This document shows, piece after piece, positions 44,159 through 52,033 of a stretch of 64,000 nt of DNA. The translations under genes and the position numbers were made by a program. The DNA lies in NCBI GenBank assembly GCA_959019775.1, contig CAUEPS010000011.1, positions 4,085 to 68,084 on the forward strand. Reading direction: 5' to 3'. The stretch comes from an uncultured Collinsella sp. (lineage in GTDB: Bacteria > Actinomycetota > Coriobacteriia > Coriobacteriales > Coriobacteriaceae). Position 1 is the stretch's first letter. The number at the start of each line of letters is the position of its first letter. Below the pieces are notes generated by a model that searched no databases, was not told the origin of the DNA, and saw only the letters and a list, made by a program, of their open reading frames with translations.

Positions 44159-45739
44159 TTGAGTATCACGCCCCTCGATAGCATCCGCTGCGCCATCGCC
44201 CGCCGCAATGGCGTCGCCGACCCCGCCGTATCGGGCAGCGTCACCGCAAAGGCCCAGGGCGGACGCATCGAGAACGGCCTGTTCCCCGCATCGCACACCG
44301 CCGAGGAGCTCGCACGCATCCAAGAGCTGAGCCAGCGTAACGCCGGCGGTCCCGACAGCAGCCAGACCACACGCCGTCGCCGCGAGCGCGATCGCCAACC
44401 CGGCCCCATCCACCGCATGGTCAATGCCTGGTGGAACCGCCTGCTCGGAGCCGTCTACGGCGGCGGCTTCTCCACGCAAGAAGCCGAGTACGAAGATCAC
44501 GCCACCCGCCGCGACTATCTCTGGAATACCCTGGGCACCGCCGTATGGGGCATGGCGTTTCCGCTGCTCACCATTGTGTCGACGCAGCTCGTAGGCGCCG
44601 AGGAGGCCGGCAAGTTCTCCATCGCCTTTGTCACCGGCACGCTCATCATGATCGCGTGCAACTACGGCGTGCGCAACTTTCAGGTCTCGGACATCGATGA
44701 AAAGACGTCCTTCGCCTCCTACCAGCTCAACCGCTGGCTCTGCGGAGCGCTCGCGCTGGCATGCGGCCTGGTATACAGCAACGCCCGCGGCTACGATGCG
44801 CAGATGGCCACGATCGGCCTGGGCGTCTACCTCTATAAGGTGATCGACGGCATCGCCGACGTGTACGAGGGCCGCCTGCAGCAGGCCGACAAGCTCTATT
44901 TGGCCGGCATGAGCCAAACGTTGCGTTCCGCCGGCGTCATCGCGGTCTTTAGCGTGGCGCTGTTCCTTACGCGCAGTATGCCCATCGCGGCCATGGCCAT
45001 GGGCATCGCCGCGATTGCCTCGCTCGTGCTGGTCACCGCCCCGCTCGCCCTGCTCGAAACCGAAAAATCACGCCGCATGAGTCTGCGCGAGGCTGGCCAC
45101 CTGTTTGTCCAGTGTGCTCCGCTCTTTGGCGCGCTGTTCCTGTTCAACCTTATCGAGAGCATGCCCAAGTTTGTAATGGAAGGCACGCTGGCCTACAAGT
45201 ATCAGCTGTACTTTAATGCACTGTTCTTTCCGGCGCAGGCCATTTTGTTGAGCATTGGATTTATCTATAAACCGCAGCTCCTGCGTCTGTCGAGCATTTG
45301 GGCGAATCCGCGTAAGCGTCGCCGCTTTGACCTGATTATTATTGCCGTTATGGCACTGATCGTGGTCATTACCGGAGCGTGCGCCGCATTTATGGCAGGC
45401 CCCGGCATCCCCATCATGAGCTTTATGTACGGCCTTAACTTTGAGCGCTACCGCACGCTGGCGCTGCTGATGGTTGTTGCCGGCGGCGTCACCGCGGCAA
45501 TCGACTTTATCTACGCCATCATCACGGTGTTGCGCCACGCCGGCGACGTAACCAAGATCTACCTGATCTGCTTCGCTGTAAGCGTGGTGCTGCCGGTGGT
45601 CCTGATTAAGCTGCTGGGTCTGATGGGCGCTGTGGTGAGCTACCTAGCCATCATGGCCCTACTCCTGGTGCTGCTGATTATCGAGTACGCCCACATCCGC
45701 CAACGCATCGAACGCGACCGCAACCCATACGGCGCCTAA
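44159..45739 (+). CDS. Polytopic membrane protein, flippase-like (MATE/Wzx fold)
   Basis: This 526-residue protein has a soluble N-terminal part of about 115 residues, rich in Arg and Gln, followed by about 12 membrane segments arranged as in polysaccharide flippases. The first membrane block reads LWNTLGTAVWGMAFPLLTIVSTQLVGAEEAG, a start typical of Wzx-like exporters. It may flip a lipid-linked glycan, but no glycosyltransferases are near. The start is a TTG at 44159 with GAGAAAGGAA before it; ATG starts further in would cut the N-terminal region. Confidence 0.75.
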   Translation: MSITPLDSIRCAIARRNGVADPAVSGSVTAKAQGGRIENGLFPASHTAEELARIQELSQRNAGGPDSSQTTRRRRERDRQPGPIHRMVNAWWNRLLGAVYGGGFSTQEAEYEDHATRRDYLWNTLGTAVWGMAFPLLTIVSTQLVGAEEAGKFSIAFVTGTLIMIACNYGVRNFQVSDIDEKTSFASYQLNRWLCGALALACGLVYSNARGYDAQMATIGLGVYLYKVIDGIADVYEGRLQQADKLYLAGMSQTLRSAGVIAVFSVALFLTRSMPIAAMAMGIAAIASLVLVTAPLALLETEKSRRMSLREAGHLFVQCAPLFGALFLFNLIESMPKFVMEGTLAYKYQLYFNALFFPAQAILLSIGFIYKPQLLRLSSIWANPRKRRRFDLIIIAVMALIVVITGACAAFMAGPGIPIMSFMYGLNFERYRTLALLMVVAGGVTAAIDFIYAIITVLRHAGDVTKIYLICFAVSVVLPVVLIKLLGLMGAVVSYLAIMALLLVLLIIEYAHIRQRIERDRNPYGA

Positions 45740-45776
45740 TTAGCTGCCCCGGTCACCGGAATTTGCGATGGAATCA

Positions 45777-45952
45777 CCCCGACTGGGGTCTCGTTGCGGA
45801 CAATATGCATCACGCAAAACTAAGTGAGTAGACTTTTACCGAATCCCCGACCACACCGACAAGGCACAAGTCTGTGACCTGCGCTTTTATTGAGGCAAAT
45901 ATGTTGGGTACTCGGCATTTCCAAAAAAGTCTACTCACTTAGCCAGCGGGCA
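45777..45952. mobile_element. Repeat with a 123-bp core and 18-bp terminal inverted repeats, copy 1
   Basis: The core (45820-45942) starts with CTAAGTGAGTAGACTTTT and ends with its perfect inverted copy. The left flank has a small hairpin CCCC-GACT-GGGG followed by TCTCGTTGCGGACAAT, shared with copy 2. Nothing is encoded. It resembles a small non-autonomous element. Confidence 0.8.
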
Positions 45953-45956
45953 GCCA

Positions 45957-46046
45957 AATGATTATTTAATCCCCGTCCCAGAAAAATCATTTGATGGGCA
46001 GAAGGGCAAAAGTAGTCAAAAAAGCCCCGTCCCAAATTAGCTACGG
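45957..46046. repeat. GGGAC-type repeat before the metallophosphatase stop (family 6 relative)
   Basis: AAATGATT and AATCATTT are inverted around CCCCGTCCCAG. A second block GTAGTCAAAAAAGCCCCGTCCCAAATTAGCTAC follows in which the CCCCGTCCCAAA core matches family 6 at 33207. This accounts for most of the gap to 46064. Confidence 0.65.
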
Positions 46047-46064
46047 TAGAACGGCGGAACAAGG

Positions 46065-46904
46065 TTATTCGCCCGGGTTGATGTTCGCGTAGAACTCGGC
46101 CCCGTCGTCCAGACGCAGAATGCCTACGCGGCCGAACTCCGACCCGGTGGCGGCGGCGCAGTCGATGTCGATGCGGTCGGGCTCGCCGGCGGTATCCTCG
46201 CCGCCCAGGCGCACGATCTGCCCGCGGCCCGACTCCTCATCGAGCCCCGCCAGGCCGCCCACCTCGCAATAACGCCCGAGCGACACCGTGGGCGTGTGGC
46301 CGCTCACCACGACCGGGCCCTTGCCCTCGGCAGAGAGCAGCCCCGTCGGCGAATCCCAATAGCCGTGACGAATCCACAGCAAGTCATCGGACGACTGCAC
46401 GGCAAGCATCTGCTTCAGCAGTTCGCGATCGGCATCCACCGCCCCCGCACCATCAGCACAATCAACCCCATGTTCAAGCAAAAACGCCCGCGCCGCCTCG
46501 GTCTGGATGCCGGCATGTACCAGCAGGTACGGACGCTCGTCAGTCTCGGCCACCGCATAGAGCGGCAGCGTCGCCATCCAACGCACGAGCTCCTCGTACG
46601 CCTCGAATTCCATGTCGTTGAGCTGCTGACGGGTAGTCCAACCGCCGTTGATATCCCAGGTCTCGGCATCGAGCGGATCCTGGCCAATGATGGCATCGAG
46701 CATAATCTGTTCGTGATTGCCCTTGAGCACGCGAGCGTTGGGTAGCGAGCGCACGAGTTTAATAACGCCAACCGGATCGGGCCCGCGATCGATCATGTCG
46801 CCCAGCACGTACAGCGTATCGTCGGACGCCAGCGAAATCTTGGACAGGGCCTCGTCAAGCGCACGCACGTGCCCGTGAGCATCGGATGTCACATAGATCG
46901 CCAT
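46065..46904 (-). CDS. Metallophosphatase, PP1-like serine/threonine phosphatase family
   Basis: This 279-residue calcineurin-like phosphoesterase has the metal and catalytic motifs in order: SDAHGH near the start, GDMIDRG at 35-41, GNHEQ at 62-66, VHAG in the middle, SGHTP later, and a final DCAAA. The pattern matches bacterial PP1/PrpE-like or Ap4A-type phosphatases. The substrate may be a phosphoprotein or dinucleotide. The ATG at 46904 follows CAGGGAAAGG. The gap of 320 bases to the antiporter shows no gene. Confidence 0.87.
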   Translation of the reverse strand: MAIYVTSDAHGHVRALDEALSKISLASDDTLYVLGDMIDRGPDPVGVIKLVRSLPNARVLKGNHEQIMLDAIIGQDPLDAETWDINGGWTTRQQLNDMEFEAYEELVRWMATLPLYAVAETDERPYLLVHAGIQTEAARAFLLEHGVDCADGAGAVDADRELLKQMLAVQSSDDLLWIRHGYWDSPTGLLSAEGKGPVVVSGHTPTVSLGRYCEVGGLAGLDEESGRGQIVRLGGEDTAGEPDRIDIDCAAATGSEFGRVGILRLDDGAEFYANINPGE

Positions 46905-47225
46905 GGAACGCCTTTCCCTGCATTACGGCCGAAGCCCAATGCCACGGCTAAAACTTCAAGTTGAACTTAAACGTTATCCATTGTACTCCGTTGCAATAAA
47001 GCTGGAAAGTGTCGCGAGCCGCCAACGGTCGCTGGCGGTCGCCTGCACGCCCCGAAAACACCACACCGCCAGTACCAACGCCCCAACCAGCGCCGCCCGC
47101 GCCTCCGCTTCGTGTCGAAAATGCGCACGCCCGCAATCCGCCCCCATAAACCCACCATCTTTGGGTACAAATAACCGCAGACAATTGACCGTGCCACGCC
47201 AACCACCCAGGAGCGGACACTATCC

Positions 47226-48827
47226 ATGAACCAGATACTTCTTTTTATCGGCCTCGTCATTATTCTGTGCCTGACCATCAAACCCGTCGGCAAAAAGCTC
47301 CCCTTCCCCACCCTGCTCATCTTTATCGCACTCGGCATGCTGCTGGGCGTCAACGGTCCGGCGCACATCGACTTTAGCGACTATGCGCTCACCGAAACCG
47401 TCTGCAGCACGGCGCTGCTGTTCATCATGTTCTACGGAGGCTTTAACACCAACATCGACCGTGCCAAACCTGTCGCCGTGCCAGCGGCGCTGCTGAGCAC
47501 GCTCGGCGTTATCGCCACCGCTGGCATCACCGGCGTGTTCGCTCACTTTGTACTGGGCTTCGACTGGATCGGCGGCCTTCTGCTGGGATCGGTCGTGGCG
47601 TCGACCGATGCGGCGAGCGTCTTTAGCGTGCTGCGCGAGCACAGCCTGTCGCTGATAGGTGGCACCGACTCGCTGCTCGAGGTGGAATCGGGCTCCAACG
47701 ACCCCGTCGCCTACATGCTCACCGCGGTGCTCGCCACACTCGCGGCCGGCGGCGACGTTAACATCCCCGTGCTGCTGGCCAAGCAAATCATCCTAGGCGT
47801 GGGCTTGGGCATTGTCATCGGCTGGGCATCGGGCCGTCTGATCGAGCGCGCGCATGCAACAGCCGAGGGGGCGCAGACCATCTTCTTGTTCGCCGTGGCC
47901 ATCGTCGCCTACGCGCTGCCGAGCTACCTGGGCGGCAACGGCTTTTTGGCAGTGTACCTTGCCGGCATTGTGCTGGGCGCAAGCGACATCACCGGCAAAG
48001 TCGAGCTGGCGCACTTCTTCGACACCCTCACCGAGATGGCCGAGATGACCATCTTCTTTTTGCTCGGCCTGCTCGTGACGCCCGCCCGTCTGCCGCAAAT
48101 GCTGCTGCCGGGCCTGGCACTCATGGCGTTTATGCTCTTTGTGAGCCGCCCCATCGCCGTCGGTCTGCTGTTGGCGCCCTTTAAGACGAACCCTCGCCAG
48201 GTGGCGCTCGTAAGCTGGGCGGGCCTGCGCGGCGCGGCTTCGGTCGTCTTTAGCCTCTTTGCCGTGGTAGCCGACGTTCCCGGTGGCCACGACCTATTTG
48301 ACCTTGTGTTTGTAATTGCCGTGTCGAGCATTGTGGTGCAGGGCTCGCTGCTACCAGCAGTGGCAAAGAAGCTCGACATGATCGATGCGGAAGGCGACGT
48401 TCGCCGTACGTTTAACGATTACCGCGACGAGGAAGGCATGTCATTCGTCAAGCTCAAGGTGGGAGCTGGACATCCGTTTGCGGGGCGCTCACTCGCGGAT
48501 ATTGGCAGTGCGACGGACATGCTCGTGGTCCTGGTGCTGCGCGACGGTGCCCATCCGGTGCTGCCCAATGGCGATACCGTGATTGAAGAAGGTGACCTGT
48601 TGGTGATGGCCGCCCCGACGTTTGAGGAGCGTGCCGAGATTACGCTGCGCGAGGTCACCGTGACTCCCCACGGTCGCCTGGCCGGTCAGCGCCTGCGCGA
48701 CGTGCCGCAGGGCAAGCACCCGTTTATCGTGGTAATGCTCAAGCGCGACGGCCAAACGATCATCCCCGACGGCAACACCCTCATATACGCCGGCGACGAA
48801 GCCGTCATCGCCACGCTGGCGTCGTAG
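47226..48827 (+). CDS. K+/H+ (or Na+/H+) antiporter with TrkA-C regulatory domain
   Basis: This 533-residue CPA1-type antiporter has about 12-13 membrane segments, with the transport-site regions STDAASVFSVL and ESGSNDPVAYMLT. The C-terminal 140 residues form one or two TrkA-C domains (GHPFAGRSLADIG and GRLAGQRLRDVP), as in NhaP2/CvrA-type potassium/proton antiporters. The ion is inferred from this domain layout. The ATG at 47226 follows AGGAGCGG. A GGGAC-type palindrome lies 14 bases after the stop. Confidence 0.88.
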   Translation: MNQILLFIGLVIILCLTIKPVGKKLPFPTLLIFIALGMLLGVNGPAHIDFSDYALTETVCSTALLFIMFYGGFNTNIDRAKPVAVPAALLSTLGVIATAGITGVFAHFVLGFDWIGGLLLGSVVASTDAASVFSVLREHSLSLIGGTDSLLEVESGSNDPVAYMLTAVLATLAAGGDVNIPVLLAKQIILGVGLGIVIGWASGRLIERAHATAEGAQTIFLFAVAIVAYALPSYLGGNGFLAVYLAGIVLGASDITGKVELAHFFDTLTEMAEMTIFFLLGLLVTPARLPQMLLPGLALMAFMLFVSRPIAVGLLLAPFKTNPRQVALVSWAGLRGAASVVFSLFAVVADVPGGHDLFDLVFVIAVSSIVVQGSLLPAVAKKLDMIDAEGDVRRTFNDYRDEEGMSFVKLKVGAGHPFAGRSLADIGSATDMLVVLVLRDGAHPVLPNGDTVIEEGDLLVMAAPTFEERAEITLREVTVTPHGRLAGQRLRDVPQGKHPFIVVMLKRDGQTIIPDGNTLIYAGDEAVIATLAS

Positions 48828-48841
48828 CCATCCCCACCCAT

Positions 48842-48911
48842 AAGTTGCGGTGAGATAGGGACTGAATAGGCCTTCTAGCAGCCTAAACAGTCCCTATTTC
48901 ACCGCAAGTTA
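48842..48911. repeat. AAGTTGCGGTGAGAT palindrome (family 4), copy 2
   Basis: AAGTTGCGGTGAGATAGGGACTG on the left pairs with CAGTCCCTATTTCACCGCAAGTT on the right. The same arms occur at 29545. It may terminate the antiporter gene. Confidence 0.8.
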
Positions 48912-48953
48912 TTAAGGGGATGGGTTGAAAAACATTTGAATTGACACCGAAAT

Positions 48954-49009
48954 GAAAAAAGCCGGGAAAACGTCCCCGGCACTTGGAAGCCTTCTCTTTT
49001 GAGATGACC
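48954..49009 (-). ncRNA. Small RNA gene, minus copy of an inverted pair
   Basis: A TATAAA box lies at 49016-49021 on the minus strand, with ATGGCA 18 bases before it. The transcript would hold a TCTC-AAAA-GAGA hairpin, then CTTCCAAG, then a GCCGGGgACGTTTTCCCGGC terminator with a T-run to 48955. TATAAAGAA(A/G)TCGGT, the hairpin position and the terminator match the plus copy at 49128, and the hairpin pairs differ in a compensating way. Function is unknown. Confidence 0.55.
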
Positions 49010-49092
49010 GACTTCTTTATATCACGAACGCTAGTTAGATGCCATTCATTGAGGGCTTTTTCAGGCGCGCCATCCCATCCACATGGCGCCAT

Positions 49093-49121
49093 TTGAAAGC
49101 CGTCCGATCTCATGCTATAAA
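49093..49121 (+). promoter_or_regulatory. Near-consensus promoter of the plus-strand small RNA
   Basis: TTGAAA (49093-49098), a spacer of exactly 17 bases, and TATAAA (49116-49121) form one of the best promoters in the window. Confidence 0.8.
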
Positions 49122-49127
49122 GAAATC

Positions 49128-49184
49128 GGTACCCTCCAAAAAGAGGGGCCTCCAAGAGCCGGGGTCTTACCCCCGGCATTTTTT
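49128..49184 (+). ncRNA. Small RNA gene, plus copy of an inverted pair
   Basis: Starting about seven bases after TATAAA, the transcript has a CCCTC-CAAAAA-GAGGG hairpin, then CCTCCAAGAG, and a GCCGGGG/CCCCGGC terminator followed by a T-run. It is about 57 nt long. Two CCUCC motifs could pair with Shine-Dalgarno sequences (GGAGG), as in C-rich trans-acting RNAs such as RsaE/RoxS; this is inference. A short peptide reading is possible but has no good ribosome site. Confidence 0.6.
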
Positions 49185-49269
49185 GTGCGCAAAGTCACCG
49201 CAACCCCTGCCTTGTCCCTAAGAGGGGCGGGGCAGCCGTCCCGAATTGGCCACTCTTGAGCATCAATCG

Positions 49270-49445
49270 CCCCGGTTGGGGTCTCGTTGCGGACAATTAG
49301 CGTCTCTCAAAACTAAGTGAGTAGACTTTTGTCGAATCGCCGACCACGTCACCAAAGCACAAGTCTGTGACCTGCGGGTTTGTTGAAGCAAATTTGTCGG
49401 GTGTTCAGGATTTCCAAAAAAGTCTACTCACTTAGCCAGCGTGCA
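49270..49445. mobile_element. Repeat with a 123-bp core and 18-bp terminal inverted repeats, copy 2
   Basis: The core (49313-49435) has the same ends and the same length as copy 1, with scattered differences inside. The flanking CCCC-GGTT-GGGG hairpin and TCTCGTTGCGGACAAT are also kept. A CATCCCAAATTAGCTAC string of family 6 type follows before the next stop codon. Confidence 0.8.
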
Positions 49446-49548
49446 GTCAAAACAGAACCGTCGCGAGGTCATTAGACTCCATTGCGCCGGCTTATCGTGC
49501 ATTTTCGCGCAGCTGCGAGTGCAGACGCCCCATCCCAAATTAGCTACC

Positions 49549-49740
49549 TTAGTCATCGTCGACGGCAAAGTCGCGGAGGTCGAGGCCTTCGCGTTCGGCT
49601 CGGTCTAGAAGCTCTTGAGGGGACTCATCCTCGATATCCATCACGTCGAGCATAGCGGCCGGAAAGCCCACGCCTGCCGCACTCCCCGCGCGGTCGAGCT
49701 GGCTCTCGCACAGCTGATCTACATCAACGTCGATTTTCAT
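49549..49740 (-). CDS. Small acidic protein of unknown function
   Basis: This 63-residue protein is very acidic, with residues such as MDIEDESPQELLDRAEREGLD in the second half and DDD at the end. I know no family for it. The start is supported by a strong AGGAGG site, and the longer frame overlaps the divergent MazG gene's promoter. It faces away from the MazG-helicase pair with about 115 bases between, so it may share a control region with them. Confidence 0.6.
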   Translation of the reverse strand: MKIDVDVDQLCESQLDRAGSAAGVGFPAAMLDVMDIEDESPQELLDRAEREGLDLRDFAVDDD

Positions 49741-49855
49741 GGTGAAACCTCCTACCGGCCAATCGCGACCGAACAAACCGCACGCCCCAAATGATGTGCA
49801 ATAAACCCCAAATATGGCCATAATAAAACAATGAACATCAGGGAGGCTGCGGACG

Positions 49856-50212
49856 ATGGATAAGCTCGATGCCATGACGGCACAAGTCAGGGACTTTTGC
49901 GATGCACGCGACTGGCGCAAATATCACACGCCAAAGGAGCTTGCCATCGGCATGGCAACTGAGTCCTCCGAGCTCCTCCAACTCTTTCGTTTTATGAGCG
50001 ACGAGCGCATTGCAGAAATGTTCGAAGACACCGAGCAACGCCAAGCCATCGAAGACGAGGTCGCCGACACGCTCCTTTTCCTTCTGCGTTTCGCAGATTT
50101 AAATGAAATCGACCTGCCAGCGGCGCTTTCGTCCAAGCTCAAGCGCAATGGTGAGCGCTACCCCGTCGACGCATCATCCAATGAATACAGAAAGGCGGAA
50201 CACCGTGAGTAG
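49856..50212 (+). CDS. MazG-like nucleotide pyrophosphohydrolase
   Basis: This 118-residue all-alpha NTP pyrophosphohydrolase has the metal motif ESSELLQLF (E36, E39) with the second pair in EDEVADTLLFLLRFAD (E68, D71). Small enzymes of this kind cut dCTP, dUTP or damaged nucleotides to monophosphates. The ATG follows GGGAGG. Its end overlaps the start of the GIY-YIG/helicase gene by eight bases, so the two are translated together. In this setting it could lower nucleotide pools during phage infection, which is inference. Confidence 0.88.
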   Translation: MDKLDAMTAQVRDFCDARDWRKYHTPKELAIGMATESSELLQLFRFMSDERIAEMFEDTEQRQAIEDEVADTLLFLLRFADLNEIDLPAALSSKLKRNGERYPVDASSNEYRKAEHRE

Positions 50213-51947
50213 CGAGTTCGCCCTTCGGCAATACACGCTTCCCCTACCCAAGCCCTTTGAGGCAAGCGAATCACTACAAGACTTTGGCACGCCAGAGCCC
50301 GGGGCTCACCATGACGAGAGCTGGCCTGTTCTCTACATCCTGACCAACAGTAAAAAGAAGACAGCATACATTGGCCAAACAACCAACTATCAACGCCGCA
50401 TGAAGCAACACGCCGCAAACGTGGACAAGGATTTCGATCGAACACTACTGATCGACAACCCAACCTTCAATCAGTCGGCGACATTTGAGTTTGAAAACAG
50501 GCTCATCGAACTGTTCTGCGCTGACGAAAAATACCAGGTAACCAATGGCAACAATGGCTATGCCCAATTCGATTACTTTGAGCGACCTCAGTACCGCCAG
50601 AAGTTCCGAACGCTATGGACAAAACTACGCGAAGAAAACTATGCAATTCACCCCATCGAAGAGCTCGAGAACACTGACCTGTTTAAATTTTCGCCTTTCA
50701 AAACGCTCACACCCGATCAATATGAAACGATTGAGACGATTTACAAGCGTCTCGAGCAGGAACAGAAAGACGTTGAGCACGGCAGCCCCAAGAAGAAACG
50801 CGTAACCGTCGTAAACGGCGCGCCCGGAACAGGCAAAACCATCCTTGCCATAAGCCTCATGTTCAAAATCAAAAACGAACCCAAGCTATCCGGCCTGCGG
50901 GTCGGTTTCGTGACACCCATGGAGTCTCTGAGCAAAACGCTCAAAAGGCTCACGCACTTCCTTCCTGGGTTAAAGCCCGGAGATATCCTGACCCCCAGTG
51001 ATGTTACCAAAAAGAATCGGTATGACATCCTGCTTGTCGACGAGGCACACCGACTGGGAAACTGCTTGACCGTCGGCGCCGGCATCGGGGCTTTTTACAA
51101 TACCTGCGATCGCCTCGGCCTTCCGCGCTCGAGCAACCAGGTTGACTGGATATTCACATGCTGTGACAAGGCGTACCTGTTCTACGACCCCAAACAGCAG
51201 GTTCGTGCATCCGGACTTAATCGGGACGGCCTTGAGCAGCGACTCAATCAGCTCGAAGAAGCGGGCATTGAAACTGAAGAGTTCGGCCTAAGCACACAAA
51301 TGCGCGTGCGCGGTGGTGACGAATACCTCGATTTTGTCTACGACTTACTCGACAACAAGGCGTACGTGCACACCGGCATGAAGTTCAAAGAACTCTTTTC
51401 ATCGGAGCCTTACGATTCGCGGGCCGGGGATCCGGACAGCGATATCCCCAGATACCAGTTTGGAATCGTCAACCGATTTGAGGATTTCTGTTCTCTGCAG
51501 CAAGCCAAGGAAGAAGAAGTTGGCCTATCCCGTATGACGGCAGGCTTTGCGTGGAAGTGGCAAACGAAGAAATACAAAGACGCGTTCGATATCATCATCG
51601 AGGACATCCCTAAACGTTGGAACTCGAGCCAAAAGGATTGGGTTAACTCCGCCAACGCCGTAAACGAAGTCGGATGTATCCACACGGTGCAGGGCTACGA
51701 CCTCAACTACGGCTTCGTAATTCTGGGACCAGACATTTATTACGACACCGATATAGGAGCCGTCTGCGTTAACAAAGCGAACTTTAAAGATGCCGTCGCA
51801 AAGAAAAAGGCGAGCGACGATGACCTGCGAAAGATCATCGTCAACGCCTACTATGTCCTCATGACGCGTGGCATGCTGGGAACGTTTCTTTATGTATGCG
51901 ACCCGGCGCTCAAGGAGTATTTGTCACGGTATATCCCGGTGATTTAG
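50205..51947 (+). CDS. GIY-YIG nuclease fused to a DUF2075 SF1-type helicase
   Basis: This 580-residue protein joins two domains. Residues 40-110 form a GIY-YIG nuclease with VLYILT (42-47), AYIGQT (54-59), an arginine in NYQRR and a metal glutamate in FEFENRLIELF. From residue 195 a DUF2075 helicase follows: Walker A GAPGTGKT (205-212), VDEAHR as Walker B, STQMRVRGG, and late motifs TVQGYDLNYGFVILGPD and YVLMTRG. A GTG at 50205, preceded by GAAAGGCGG, is the likely start. Fusions like this occur beside MazG genes and in defence islands, but I know of no assigned system. Confidence 0.88.
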   Translation: MSSEFALRQYTLPLPKPFEASESLQDFGTPEPGAHHDESWPVLYILTNSKKKTAYIGQTTNYQRRMKQHAANVDKDFDRTLLIDNPTFNQSATFEFENRLIELFCADEKYQVTNGNNGYAQFDYFERPQYRQKFRTLWTKLREENYAIHPIEELENTDLFKFSPFKTLTPDQYETIETIYKRLEQEQKDVEHGSPKKKRVTVVNGAPGTGKTILAISLMFKIKNEPKLSGLRVGFVTPMESLSKTLKRLTHFLPGLKPGDILTPSDVTKKNRYDILLVDEAHRLGNCLTVGAGIGAFYNTCDRLGLPRSSNQVDWIFTCCDKAYLFYDPKQQVRASGLNRDGLEQRLNQLEEAGIETEEFGLSTQMRVRGGDEYLDFVYDLLDNKAYVHTGMKFKELFSSEPYDSRAGDPDSDIPRYQFGIVNRFEDFCSLQQAKEEEVGLSRMTAGFAWKWQTKKYKDAFDIIIEDIPKRWNSSQKDWVNSANAVNEVGCIHTVQGYDLNYGFVILGPDIYYDTDIGAVCVNKANFKDAVAKKKASDDDLRKIIVNAYYVLMTRGMLGTFLYVCDPALKEYLSRYIPVI

Positions 51948-52033
51948 CGGCTGCCCACGCATGACATGAACAGCAGCGAAACCCCCAGGACACAATCCCG
52001 GGTTCACGAAGGGCTGCGGGGCGCGCCGGCACC

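Noticed and set aside
49039..49221. Small peptide gene on the plus strand over the small RNA
   Set aside because: The two inverted units do encode partly similar peptides, but neither has a ribosome site, and the hairpin changes are compensatory, which favours an RNA.
24593..49435. CRISPR-like array from the repeated short sequences
   Set aside because: The repeats are dispersed, palindromic and sit at gene ends; there is no regular spacing, no spacers and no cas gene.
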